64,000 bases of DNA from Hydrogenophaga sp. (GTDB lineage: Bacteria; Pseudomonadota; Gammaproteobacteria; Burkholderiales; Burkholderiaceae_C), in contig NZ_JAUCZF010000003.1 in NCBI RefSeq assembly GCF_030373245.1, positions 62,001-126,000 of the forward strand. The letters are read 5' to 3'. Below are positions 1 through 8,774 of the stretch, piece by piece. A program made the translations under genes and the position numbers. Positions within the stretch are counted from its first letter, which is position 1. Every line of letters begins with the position of its first letter. The notes beneath the pieces are model-generated. The model did not search any database and was not told the DNA's origin. It worked only from the letters and a program-made list of their open reading frames with translations.

Positions 1-12
1 GCTCAGCATCAT
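1..12 (-). CDS. Start of next Mrp-operon gene (probably subunit C), cut by window edge
   Basis: Only four codons (Met-Met-Leu-Ser) are visible. The ATG overlaps the TGA stop of the fused Mrp A/B gene in an ATGA arrangement, the same coupling seen throughout the neighbouring Mrp operon. In fused-AB Mrp operons the next gene is normally the NuoK-like subunit C. That identity is inferred from order alone, because almost nothing of the gene lies in the window. Confidence 0.35.
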
Positions 13-2879
13 GAGCGCACTCCCGGTGTACCCGTTTCAGCGCCGGTGTCGTGCACCGGCCCGGCGTCCCGGCTCGGAATGCCCTCGCGGCTGGCGGTGC
101 CCAGTACCGAGATCGTCAGCAGGGTCGCGCCGACCACGGTGAAGTACACGCCGAGGTCGAACAGCGCAGCGCTGGCCAGTGGCAGCTCACCGAGCCACCC
201 CACATGCGGGTGGCCATGGGCACTGGTGAGAAAGGGTTTCCCGAACAGGAACGCACCGGCGCCGGTGAGCCCGGCAATGCCCAGGCCGGCGCCAATCCAG
301 CGCACGAAACGCCGTCCCCCATGGGCCCGCAACACCGCTTCGGCGCGCGCCTGCCCCAGCGACATGAGTTGCAGCACCAGTGCCACCGAGGTGATGAGGC
401 CGGCAATGAAGCCGCCGCCGGGCATGTTGTGGCCGCGCATGAAGATGTAGATGCTGAACACCAGCGCCACGGGCAACACCACCGACGCCGCGACCCGCAG
501 CAGCAGCGGCTGATCCACGAAGGTCCAGCGCCGCCCGCCTGGATCGGCCAGCGGACGACGTGCCGTCATGCCTTCCATCAGTGCCAGCACCCCGATGGCC
601 GCGATGCCGAGCACCGTGATTTCACCGTAGGTGTCGTAGCCGCGGAAGTCCACCAGGATCACGTTGACCACGTTGCTGCCACCGCCCAGCGGCAGCGATT
701 TTTCCAGGAAGTACCAGGCGATGGATTCGTGACCTCGCGTCAGCAGCACCCAGGCCAGCCAGGCCACGCCAGCGCCACCGGCCAGCGCCAGCACCGCATC
801 GCGCACGCGCCGCGCGTTCGTCGATTCGCGCGGCGACTGCGCCGGCAACAGCGCCAGGCCCATCAGCAGCAGCACGGTCGACACCAGCTCCACCGACAGC
901 TGGGTCAACGCAAGGTCTGGCGCCGACAGGCTCACAAAGGTGAGCGACACGGCCAGACCCACCACGCCCAGCAGCACCACCGACTGGAATCGCCGGTGGT
1001 GGGTGAGCACGATTGCCAGGCAGGTGGCGCCCAGCAGCAGCCAGATCGCCACCGCCAGCGCGTTGGCCGGCAGCAGCTCGCGCGATCCAGCGCTGATGCC
1101 CCCTCCGCCCAGCAACGGTACGGCGCCGACCACCACGGCAGCGCCCACCATCCAGGCCAGGTAACGCTGCAAAGAACCCGTTTCCAGGCGAATCGAAATG
1201 CGCCCTGCAATGGAAAACACGCCGTCGATGGTGCCTTCGAACACCCGGCGACCCAACAACGGGCCGAACCAGGACTCGCTGCTGATGCGATGCAACCAGC
1301 GCGCGCGCGCCAGCCAGAGGTAAAGCGACACACCCACCGCCAGCGCAATCGCACTCATGAGCAGCGGCAGGTTGAAACCATGCCAAAGCGCCAGGTGGTA
1401 CTCGGGCAGGGCTTGGCCGGCCAGTGCGGTGGCGGCCACGTGGACCAGCGGGCCAAAGGTGAATGCGGGCAGCAAGCCCACCACGATGCACATCACGACC
1501 AGCAAGATCGCCGGCAGCTTCATGCCCAGCGGCGGCTCGTGCGGATGCTCGTTCGGGACATCGCCCAGTTCCCCGTTGAAATAGGTGTCGTGCACGAAGC
1601 GCAGCGAGTAAGCCACGCTGAACACGCCGGCCAACGTCACCAGCGCTGGCACCACCCAGGCCCAGACGCCAGCCGTACCCACCACCGCCTCCGTGAAGAA
1701 CATTTCCTTGGACAAGAAGCCGTTGGTCAGCGGCACACCGGCCATGGAAGCGGCCGCCACCATCGACAGCGTGGCGGTCCAGGGCATGAGCTTGTAGAGG
1801 CCTCCGAGCTGGCGCATGTCGCGCGAGTGCGTTTCGTGGTCGACGATGCCGGCGATCATGAACAGCGAGGCCTTGAAGGTGGCATGGTTGAGCACGTGGA
1901 ACACCGCGGCCACGGCCGCCAGCGGCGATCCCAGGCCGACCAGGAAGGTGATCAGCCCGAGGTGGCTCACGGTGGAATAGGCGAGCAAACCTTTGAGGTC
2001 GTGCTTGAAGATGGCGACAAAGGCAGCGAACAGCACCGTGATCAGCCCGACGCTGGTCACGATCACTTCAAAGTAGCCCGATCCTGCCAGCACCGGGTAC
2101 ATGCGCATGAGCAGAAAGATGCCGGCCTTGACCATGGTGGCCGAGTGCAGGTAGGCCGACACGGGGGTGGGCGCCGCCATGGCGTCGGGCAACCAGAAAT
2201 GAAACGGGAACTGCGCGCTTTTGGTGAACGCGCCCACCAGAATCAGCAACAGTGCTGGCAGGAACATCGGGTCAGCCTGGATGGCTGCCGCGTTGGCCGC
2301 CATGGCACTGAGCTCGTAGGTGCCAGCGATCTGACCCAGCAGCACGAATCCGCCGAGCATGGCCAGGCCCCCACCGCCGGTCACAGCCAGCGCCTGGCGC
2401 GCGCCGGCGCGGGCATCGGCCCGGTGGCTCCAGTAACCCACCAGCAAGAACGACGACAGGCTGGTCAGCTCCCAGAACACCACCAGCAGCAGCAGGTTGT
2501 CCGAGAGCACCACGCCCAGCATGGCCGCCATGAACAGCATCATCAGGCTGTAGAACTTCGCGGCTGAGTCCTTGGCGCTCAGGTAGAAGTGCGCGTAGAC
2601 GATGATGAGCAGGCCGATGAAAAGAATCAGTCCGGCAAACATCATCGACAGGCCATCGAGCCGGAAACCCAGGTTCAGCCCCAGCGAAGGCACCCAGGGC
2701 CAGCTGTTCATCACCGTTTCGCCGACCATCACCGAAGCGCCTTGTTGCACCAGCAGCGCCAGACTGGCCAAGGTGATTGCGAAGGCCAAAACCGCAGCAC
2801 CCAAACGGGAACGGTTGCCGAGCCACATGGTGCTCAGGGTGCCCACCAGCAGGGGAAGCAGAACGATCAGCAGCAACAC
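9..2879 (-). CDS. Mrp-type Na+(K+)/H+ antiporter, fused subunits A and B
   Basis: This 956-residue polytopic membrane protein combines the large NuoL-like proton-translocating subunit A with subunit B. The antiporter core is visible as FWELTS (Glu137) and GAFTKSAQFPFHFWLP (Lys220), followed by the SAYLHSATMVK loop; Glu and Lys are the residues of the proton path in NuoL/MrpA proteins. The middle holds MbhD/MbhE-like segments including NVVNVILVDFRGYDT. The C-terminal part carries the MnhB signature GHNMPGGGFIAGL. The start is GTG at 2879 with no strong ribosome site. It lies 163 bp after the last gene of a complete Mrp operon and overlaps the next gene by ATGA, so it appears to open a second paralogous Mrp set. 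Confidence 0.9.
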   Translation of the reverse strand: MLLLIVLLPLLVGTLSTMWLGNRSRLGAAVLAFAITLASLALLVQQGASVMVGETVMNSWPWVPSLGLNLGFRLDGLSMMFAGLILFIGLLIIVYAHFYLSAKDSAAKFYSLMMLFMAAMLGVVLSDNLLLLVVFWELTSLSSFLLVGYWSHRADARAGARQALAVTGGGGLAMLGGFVLLGQIAGTYELSAMAANAAAIQADPMFLPALLLILVGAFTKSAQFPFHFWLPDAMAAPTPVSAYLHSATMVKAGIFLLMRMYPVLAGSGYFEVIVTSVGLITVLFAAFVAIFKHDLKGLLAYSTVSHLGLITFLVGLGSPLAAVAAVFHVLNHATFKASLFMIAGIVDHETHSRDMRQLGGLYKLMPWTATLSMVAAASMAGVPLTNGFLSKEMFFTEAVVGTAGVWAWVVPALVTLAGVFSVAYSLRFVHDTYFNGELGDVPNEHPHEPPLGMKLPAILLVVMCIVVGLLPAFTFGPLVHVAATALAGQALPEYHLALWHGFNLPLLMSAIALAVGVSLYLWLARARWLHRISSESWFGPLLGRRVFEGTIDGVFSIAGRISIRLETGSLQRYLAWMVGAAVVVGAVPLLGGGGISAGSRELLPANALAVAIWLLLGATCLAIVLTHHRRFQSVVLLGVVGLAVSLTFVSLSAPDLALTQLSVELVSTVLLLMGLALLPAQSPRESTNARRVRDAVLALAGGAGVAWLAWVLLTRGHESIAWYFLEKSLPLGGGSNVVNVILVDFRGYDTYGEITVLGIAAIGVLALMEGMTARRPLADPGGRRWTFVDQPLLLRVAASVVLPVALVFSIYIFMRGHNMPGGGFIAGLITSVALVLQLMSLGQARAEAVLRAHGGRRFVRWIGAGLGIAGLTGAGAFLFGKPFLTSAHGHPHVGWLGELPLASAALFDLGVYFTVVGATLLTISVLGTASREGIPSRDAGPVHDTGAETGTPGVRS

Positions 2880-3042
2880 GTTTTTCGAGCTTTCGGGGGA
2901 GACTCAGTCGACCCCCAGCAGAGGCCGGCGGCGGTCAAGATCGGTGGGTCAGCAGCAGACTGGGTCTGCGCGAGCAAGCATGGATGTTAAACGAGCGCCT
3001 GTCGCAGACCTTGCAGCGCCCGGTCCGAGGGCGCTCCCGGAC

Positions 3043-3375
3043 TCAGCGCGGTGGCTGTCGGGTGCTCAGCACCGGAGCCTCGTCGATGCCGCGCTGATGC
3101 GCAGCCGACTCGCGCACCGCCGCGCGCGCCAGCAGGTGCGAGGCCACCGGCAAGGTGACCAGCAGGAACACGACGATCAGCAGCAGTCGGCGCACCCACT
3201 CCCACTCGGGCATGACAAGCATGGCGCCCACACACAGCAACGCAAGCGCGAGCGTGCCCGCCTTGGTCGCCGCGTGCTGGCGCGCCAGCGCATCGGGCAG
3301 CTTGATGACCCCCCAGGCGGCGATCAGCAACAACACCGCAGCGGCGAGGATCAGCACCGTGGCCAGGAGAGTCAT
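3043..3375 (-). CDS. mrpG: Mrp antiporter subunit G
   Basis: This 110-residue membrane protein has three hydrophobic segments and the MnhG/PhaG pattern GVIKLPDALARQHAATKAG near residues 22-40. It is a small structural subunit of the multi-subunit monovalent cation/proton antiporter in the inner membrane. Its ATG overlaps the TGA of subunit F, and it is the last gene of the A-to-G operon. A longer reading frame runs upstream through the F and E region, but the start at 3375 gives the usual family length and hydrophobic N-terminus. Confidence 0.88.
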   Translation of the reverse strand: MTLLATVLILAAAVLLLIAAWGVIKLPDALARQHAATKAGTLALALLCVGAMLVMPEWEWVRRLLLIVVFLLVTLPVASHLLARAAVRESAAHQRGIDEAPVLSTRQPPR

Positions 3376-3659
3376 GGGCGGTCCTCCTGCGCATTGTCGG
3401 AATCGGCCTTCTGCACCAGGCGAGCCCAGCCGATGGTGCCGACAAATCCCACCAGCGCCAGGCCAATCGCCACATCGAGAAACACGGTGCGCGCCGTCAG
3501 CAGCGAAGCCGCCACCCCCAGCGCCACGCCAGCCGCCAGAAAGATGTCGAGCGCCACAATGCGATCGGCGTTCGTGGGGCCGACCACGATGCGCACGCTG
3601 GCCAGCGCCAGCGCCAGCAGCGAGAAAACCACCAGCGCGGTCGTGGCCCAGGCGATCAT
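3372..3659 (-). CDS. mrpF: Mrp antiporter subunit F
   Basis: This 95-residue protein has three transmembrane segments and the MnhF/PhaF signature RIVVGPTNADRIVALD at about residues 23-38. Subunit F is one of the small hydrophobic components that every Mrp complex needs for assembly. ATGA overlaps join it to subunit E upstream and subunit G downstream, which suggests translational coupling and equimolar synthesis. The C-terminus is short and polar (KADSDNAQEDRP). Confidence 0.9.
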   Translation of the reverse strand: MIAWATTALVVFSLLALALASVRIVVGPTNADRIVALDIFLAAGVALGVAASLLTARTVFLDVAIGLALVGFVGTIGWARLVQKADSDNAQEDRP

Positions 3660-4006
3660 GCGGTGACTCCGAACACAGCCACCAGACCCGGCTCGAAATC
3701 GGTTCGAATGCCGTCGAGCATGTCCTGCACCGCGGTCTCATCCAGCACGTGCAGCAGCAGCTCGTGGTGATCCATGTCGATGTCCAGCGTGGTCGTGCCC
3801 GGGGTGAGCGACACCATGCAGCCAAGGATGGCCGCGCCAGTGGCATTCATGGGGGCAAACCGCACCCGCACAAAAGTGCCGGTGCGCGCAGGTGCACCAC
3901 CGGGCGCAGTCGCCAGGATGACCTGGACCGTCTGAAGACCCGAGAGCACCACGGCTTTCAGAAAGCGCAGCAGCAGCACCAACAGCGCCCCAAGTTTGCC
4001 CAGCAT
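3656..4006 (-). CDS. mrpE: Mrp antiporter subunit E
   Basis: This 116-residue protein fits the MnhE/PhaE family: a hydrophobic N-terminal half and a small cytoplasmic domain with SLTPGTTTLDIDMDHHELLLH, the family's conserved SxTPGT segment. The frame stays open well upstream, inside subunit D, but the ATG at 4006 sits just past the subunit D stop and gives the expected hydrophobic start MLGKLGALLVLLLRF. Family members are commonly about 160 residues, so this copy is somewhat short at its N-terminus. Its function is as a membrane subunit of the antiporter. Confidence 0.85.
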   Translation of the reverse strand: MLGKLGALLVLLLRFLKAVVLSGLQTVQVILATAPGGAPARTGTFVRVRFAPMNATGAAILGCMVSLTPGTTTLDIDMDHHELLLHVLDETAVQDMLDGIRTDFEPGLVAVFGVTA

Positions 4007-4008
4007 GT

Positions 4009-5475
4009 TCACTGCCCTCCCAAAGTAGCCGCAGCCGCCTGCGCGTAGGCCACCAGGGCCTGCGGGTTGAGGCTGATCGCCAGTGTCACCGCCGCCAGAC
4101 CCAGCGTGGCGATCCAGGCGGGTGCCACGCGGGCATGGGTCGGAAGCGTCCAGCTGGCATCGGGATGCGGCTTCCAGAAAGCCTCCATCCAGATTTTCAT
4201 CATCGAATACAGCGTAAGCACGCTCACCGCCAGCGCAACCACGGTCCACACGATGCGACCCTGACCAATGGCCTCCTGCAGGATCATCAGCTTGGCCCAG
4301 AAACCCGAGAGAGGCGGAATGCCCACCAGCGACAGCGCAGGCACCAGGAACAGCAGCGCCAGCAGCGGCTTGGCCGCGTACAGACCGCCGATGCGCCGCA
4401 GGTCGTAGCTGCCGGTGTAGCGCCAGATGAGCGCGGCGATCAGGAACAGGTTGGCTTTCACCACGATGTGATGGATGGTGTAGAACAGCGTGGCGGCATT
4501 GCCGGCCTCGCTGGCCAGCGCAATGCCCAGCAGGATGTAGCCGATCTGGCTGATGATGTGGAATGCAAGGATGCGCCGCATGTCCCAGTGGTAAGCGGCA
4601 CCGAACACGCCAAACAGCATGGTGGCCGCAGCGATCCAGCCCAGGGCCTCCATCAACACCGCCGGGGCTGGCGAAAACACATCGCCCGCCGTGCGCATCA
4701 CCGCGTAGACCCCGACCTTGGTCAGCAGCCCGGCAAACAGCGCCAGCACCGGTGCGGACAGCGTGTGGTACGAAGCGGGCAGCCAGGCAAACAGCGGGAA
4801 GGCGCCGGCCTTGACGAGAAAGGCCAGCAGCAGCGTACCCAGCACCAGAACAGACAACGCCTCCGGCATGCCGGGGCTGGCCTGGGCCAGCGCGCCGAAG
4901 TTGAGGTGACCGGTGACGGCGTACACCATGCCGACCGCGATCAGCAGAAGCAACGTGCCGACCAGATTCAGCACCAGGTACTTGAAGCTGCCGTCCAGCT
5001 GATCGAGCCGCCCACCGATGGCAAACAGGCCAACGGCGCAGATCAGCATCACCTCAAACCACACATACAGGTTGAACAGGTCGGCGGTGACAAAGGCTCC
5101 GCCCACGCCCGCCAGCAGTCCGTGCAACAGCGGCAACAGCAGGCCGTGGTGCTCGCCGGTGTCGGCATCGCTGGCCAGAAACAGCAGGCTGGCCAGTCCC
5201 ATGAGGGCGGTGATCAGCACCAGCGAGGCGCCGGTGCGGTCGATGCGAAACTCGATGCCGTAGGGAGCTACCCAGCCACCAAAGGCCGCGCTGGGCACCG
5301 CACCGGTGGCCGCAATCTGCACCAGCCAGATGGCGCAGCCCAGAAACAGCAGCACGCCGGCGTAGCTGATGCCACGCTGCAGGCCAGCACGTTCGCGCGC
5401 CAGCGTGGCCAGCACCGCGGTGGTCAGCGGCACCAGCACCGGCGAGATCACCAGCGCGTTCATCAACCCGCTCAT
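4009..5475 (-). CDS. mrpD: Mrp antiporter subunit D (NuoM/NuoN-like)
   Basis: This 488-residue, roughly 14-helix protein belongs to the proton-conducting membrane transporter family. The conserved glutamate is in VWFEVML (Glu141) and the conserved lysine in VKAGAFPLFAWLPASYHTL (Lys222), matching the proton-path residues of complex I antiporter subunits. Together with subunit A it is expected to form the ion-translocating core of the Mrp complex. Its ATG overlaps the subunit C stop, and subunit E follows after two bases. Confidence 0.93.
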   Translation of the reverse strand: MSGLMNALVISPVLVPLTTAVLATLARERAGLQRGISYAGVLLFLGCAIWLVQIAATGAVPSAAFGGWVAPYGIEFRIDRTGASLVLITALMGLASLLFLASDADTGEHHGLLLPLLHGLLAGVGGAFVTADLFNLYVWFEVMLICAVGLFAIGGRLDQLDGSFKYLVLNLVGTLLLLIAVGMVYAVTGHLNFGALAQASPGMPEALSVLVLGTLLLAFLVKAGAFPLFAWLPASYHTLSAPVLALFAGLLTKVGVYAVMRTAGDVFSPAPAVLMEALGWIAAATMLFGVFGAAYHWDMRRILAFHIISQIGYILLGIALASEAGNAATLFYTIHHIVVKANLFLIAALIWRYTGSYDLRRIGGLYAAKPLLALLFLVPALSLVGIPPLSGFWAKLMILQEAIGQGRIVWTVVALAVSVLTLYSMMKIWMEAFWKPHPDASWTLPTHARVAPAWIATLGLAAVTLAISLNPQALVAYAQAAAATLGGQ

Positions 5476-5900
5476 GAACGCTCCCCCTGCGCCATCGACG
5501 GGTGGACCGGCTCCAGCGCCGCGGGCGTGTACGGCGGCTTGACCGGGTCATCGGGCAGCGGCTCGGCGTGGCGCAACTGCTCGGCATCGTCGGTGGCGGC
5601 CACCTGGATCAACCGCAACACCAGCACCAGCGCAAAGCAGATCAGCGCAAAGCCGATCACGATCGCCGTGAGCACAAGCGCCTGCGGCAGCGCATTGCCC
5701 GCTTCACCCAGCACCTGCTCGCCCAGCGGCACGATGGCCGGCCGCGCCGAACCAAGGCGGCCAGCGGCAAACAGCACCAGATTGGCCGCTGCGCCCAGCA
5801 CGCCCAGGCCCAGCACGCAACGGAACACGTCGCGCGACAGCGCCAGGTACACGCCTGCAGTGATGCAGACAAAGACAGTCAGGGCCAGCAACCAGATCAC
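5472..5900 (-). CDS. mrpC: Mrp antiporter subunit C (NuoK-like)
   Basis: This 142-residue protein has three hydrophobic helices and the MnhC/PhaC pattern GLGVLGAAANLVLFAAGR. It resembles NuoK of complex I and pairs with the A and D subunits in the membrane. It starts with GTG, whose bases overlap the TGA of subunit B (GTGA). The polar tail after about residue 110 is longer than in many homologues and ends in a proline- and glutamate-containing stretch. Confidence 0.9.
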   Translation of the reverse strand: MIWLLALTVFVCITAGVYLALSRDVFRCVLGLGVLGAAANLVLFAAGRLGSARPAIVPLGEQVLGEAGNALPQALVLTAIVIGFALICFALVLVLRLIQVAATDDAEQLRHAEPLPDDPVKPPYTPAALEPVHPSMAQGERS

Positions 5901-6340
5901 GCGCCGCCCTCCTTCGGTTCATCCAGACCCAGCAAACCCAGCGAATAGCCGGCCAGACCGCCCCAGACGCAGAGGTAGACACCCAGATCAAAGACCATCA
6001 CGGTCGACACTTTGAGGGATGTGAAACCCAGCGGCAGACTGCCCCATGCGTGGGTGAGGAAGTCTTCAGCACCCCAGAAGGAATGCACACCCGACAGCGC
6101 TGCCAAAGCAACGCCCACAGCGGCAAGCCGCACCGCGTCGCCCAGCGGCAGGCGCCGCTCGGCCGCCTGCGAGCCGTGTGCCACCGCCCACAACACGGTC
6201 GCGCTCACGGCCACCAACCCGCCGATGAAGCCACCGCCCGGCTCGTTGTGGCCGGTGAACAGCACCCAGACCGAGGCGGCCAGGATGATCCAGTACAGCG
6301 GCCGCGCCACCACCTCCAGAATGACCAGGCGATCGCGCAT
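5897..6340 (-). CDS. mrpB: Mrp antiporter subunit B (MnhB domain)
   Basis: This 147-residue membrane protein carries the MnhB signature FTGHNEPGGGFIGGL at about residues 28-42. Here B is a separate gene, whereas the paralogous set at the left edge has it fused to A. The ATG at 6340 overlaps the stop of subunit A. A longer frame upstream belongs to the overlapping subunit A gene and was not used. The role is as a structural subunit of the cation/proton antiporter. Confidence 0.9.
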   Translation of the reverse strand: MRDRLVILEVVARPLYWIILAASVWVLFTGHNEPGGGFIGGLVAVSATVLWAVAHGSQAAERRLPLGDAVRLAAVGVALAALSGVHSFWGAEDFLTHAWGSLPLGFTSLKVSTVMVFDLGVYLCVWGGLAGYSLGLLGLDEPKEGGA

Positions 6341-8640
6341 CAGACGCCGCCTTTCGGTGTCGAGGTGCGCCGCCCGCGCAGCGCTTGCAGCAGCGGCCAG
6401 GCGGCCAGGAAAGACAGCATCACCACGGTGATTTCGCCCAGGGTGTCGAGGGCGCGGAAATCCACCAGGATCACGTTGACCACGTTGCGACCAAACGCTT
6501 CGGGAACACTGCGGGCGGCGAAGAAATCGGTGAGGCTGGTGTCGAAGGTGCCGGCCGTGGCCAGCAGCAGCAAGGCGGTGAGCACCGCGCCCGCAAGCAG
6601 CGCCACGGCGAGCGCCAGCGGGCGCAGCGCCGGCTCGGGCAGGCTGCTGCCACGCCCCTGGCGCTTGAGCCTGATCAGCACCGAAGCCACCACGATCACG
6701 AAGACCGTCTCCACCACAAACTGGGTGTAGGCCACATCCGGCGCGCCGGTGAACAGGAACAGCACGCCGCAGCCAAAACCCACCAGCCCGGTGGCCAGCA
6801 GCAACACCAGCCGGTTGCGCACGCCACAGGCCAGCACGGCGCCGGCGATGATCAACAGACAGGCACCCACGAAGCCCACCGACGGCGCTTCCCAGGCCGG
6901 CCAGACCCATTGCCCCCAACCTGCCAGCAGCAACATCAGCAAAGCCAGCGAGAGGCTGCTCACGGTGAGCAGCGTGTAGCTCGGCAGACTGCCGCCCTGA
7001 ATCCAGCGCGTGGCGCCGGCCGCCAGTTGCGGAATGCCTTTGAGCGAGCGCTCATAGACCGAGATCATGCCGAAGTGACCCGTCAAGGCAGACAGACGCT
7101 CAAACACCCGGTGCAGTGGATCCCAGAACACGTAGATCAGGCCACCAATGGCCAGCGTGACGGCCAGCGAGCTCAGTGCCGGGCCCAGATCGAGCGCCAG
7201 GCTGAGCGCGGCCACCTGGGTGTCGGGCGTCATGGCCAGCGAGGCGTCTGAGATCAGGCCCTGAATCAGAAAAGGGAACACACCCAAAGCCATGCCGATC
7301 AGGGCCAGCGCGAGCGGTGGACCCACCAGCGAAGGCCCACCTTCGTGGGCATCGGGCGGTGGCAGGTTTTCGCTGCGCGGTCGCCAGAAAATGCGGATCG
7401 CCGCCACGCCGGCCACCGCCACCGCAATTGCACCGAACACGGTGTAGGCCGCTGTGGCAAAGGCGAACACATCGCCCGAGGCCTTGGCCTCCAGGATCAG
7501 GTCTTTGGCGATGTAGCCAAACGACAGCGGCATGCCCGCCATCGACGCGCCCGCCAGCAAAGCCACCGCCGCCGTCCATGGCATGGCGTGACGCAGGCTG
7601 CCGAGCTTGTCGATCACGCGGGTGCCGGTGCCATGGTCCACGTTGCCGGCCACGAAGAACAGAGGCGCCTTGTACAGCGCGTGTGCCAGCAACAAGGCCC
7701 CCACCGCCACCGTGGCGCCCTCGCCGCGCAGGCCAACCAGCATCACCAGCGTGCCCAGCGTGGCCACGGTCGACCAGGCCAGAATGCGCTTGAGGTCGCG
7801 CTCGCGCAACGCCAGCGCCATGCCCCAGGCAGCGGTGATGGAACCCGCGCCCTTGAGCGCCCACTCCCACAGCGCCCATTCGCCAAAACCCGGATCCAGC
7901 CGCGCGAGCAGGAACACGCCCAGCTTCACCATGGTGGCCGAGTGCAGATAGGCCGACACCGGCGTCGGCGCCGACATGGCGTTGGGCAGCCAGAAATGGA
8001 ACGGGAACTGCGCACTCTTGGTGAAGGCTCCGACCAGGATCAGCACCAGCGCGGTGGTGAGTTGCGGGGTTTGCTCCATCTCCGGCAGGCGCAGAACGAT
8101 CTCGCTCATGGACCAGCTGCCCATGGCCTGACCCAGCACGATGAAGCCGGCCAGCAGCACCAGGCCGCCAGTGCCTGTCACCAGCAGGGCCTGCTGCGCC
8201 GACTTGCGGCTGTCCGGCTGCTCGTGGTTGAAGCCCACCAGCATGAACGAAGTCAGGCTGGTCATTTCCCAGAACAGGAACAGCACGATCAGGTTGTCGG
8301 CGGTGACGCAGCCGATCATGGCCACCATGAACAGGCTGAGCAGGATGTAGAGCCGGTGTTGCTGAGGATGGCCGGCCAGGTAGCCTCCTGCGTACACAAA
8401 CACCGCGCTACCCACACCGGTGATCATGAGCAGCATGAGCGCCGAAAGGCCATCGACATAAAACGAGAACTCCACGCCCAGCGCCGGAACCCAGGCCGCG
8501 GCCCACTGCAGCGGCAGCTCAAACCGCCACAGCAGCCAGATCAGCAGGCACAACGCCGCCACCGGCACCGCGATGAACGCAGCCCGCCCCGGCCAGCCCA
8601 GGCTGGTCGCGGATGCATCGAGTGAATGGGCTTGAGCCAT
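6340..8640 (-). CDS. mrpA: Mrp antiporter subunit A (NuoL-like)
   Basis: This 766-residue subunit opens a complete A-B-C-D-E-F-G operon. It has the antiporter core FWEMTSLTSF (Glu125) and GAFTKSAQFPFHFWLP (Lys208), then MbhD-like and MbhE-like C-terminal segments ending with NVVNVILVDFRALDTLGEI. It exchanges cytoplasmic Na+ or K+ for protons as part of the hetero-oligomer and so supports pH and sodium homeostasis. The ATG at 8640 is the first gene start after a 134-bp gap, where the operon promoter must lie; I could not assign a clear -35/-10 pair there. Confidence 0.92.
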   Translation of the reverse strand: MAQAHSLDASATSLGWPGRAAFIAVPVAALCLLIWLLWRFELPLQWAAAWVPALGVEFSFYVDGLSALMLLMITGVGSAVFVYAGGYLAGHPQQHRLYILLSLFMVAMIGCVTADNLIVLFLFWEMTSLTSFMLVGFNHEQPDSRKSAQQALLVTGTGGLVLLAGFIVLGQAMGSWSMSEIVLRLPEMEQTPQLTTALVLILVGAFTKSAQFPFHFWLPNAMSAPTPVSAYLHSATMVKLGVFLLARLDPGFGEWALWEWALKGAGSITAAWGMALALRERDLKRILAWSTVATLGTLVMLVGLRGEGATVAVGALLLAHALYKAPLFFVAGNVDHGTGTRVIDKLGSLRHAMPWTAAVALLAGASMAGMPLSFGYIAKDLILEAKASGDVFAFATAAYTVFGAIAVAVAGVAAIRIFWRPRSENLPPPDAHEGGPSLVGPPLALALIGMALGVFPFLIQGLISDASLAMTPDTQVAALSLALDLGPALSSLAVTLAIGGLIYVFWDPLHRVFERLSALTGHFGMISVYERSLKGIPQLAAGATRWIQGGSLPSYTLLTVSSLSLALLMLLLAGWGQWVWPAWEAPSVGFVGACLLIIAGAVLACGVRNRLVLLLATGLVGFGCGVLFLFTGAPDVAYTQFVVETVFVIVVASVLIRLKRQGRGSSLPEPALRPLALAVALLAGAVLTALLLLATAGTFDTSLTDFFAARSVPEAFGRNVVNVILVDFRALDTLGEITVVMLSFLAAWPLLQALRGRRTSTPKGGV

Positions 8641-8774
8641 GTCGTCTTAGGTTTATGAAAGCCTGGCTCTTGGCCTCAGGGTGGATCGGGGCAGCCCGAA
8701 AACGCAAAGGCCATCATCATAGTGGCCCTGTCAAAGGCTTTCGCCGAATCGGGGTGTTCGAGGCTGCGAGAGCT

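Noticed and set aside
51-2567. A plus-strand open frame of 838 codons opposite the fused Mrp A/B gene
   Set aside because: Its product is extremely rich in His, Gln, Arg and Gly with no domain, and the opposite strand has clear antiporter motifs. Long antisense frames are expected in high-GC genes.
4135-6015. A plus-strand open frame of 626 codons opposite mrpC-mrpD
   Set aside because: It has the same low-complexity His/Gln/Arg composition and lies fully antisense to well-supported genes.
8641-8774. TTGACA on the minus strand as the Mrp operon promoter
   Set aside because: The nearest TATGAT is only about 7 bp away and nothing resembling a -10 lies at the right spacing.
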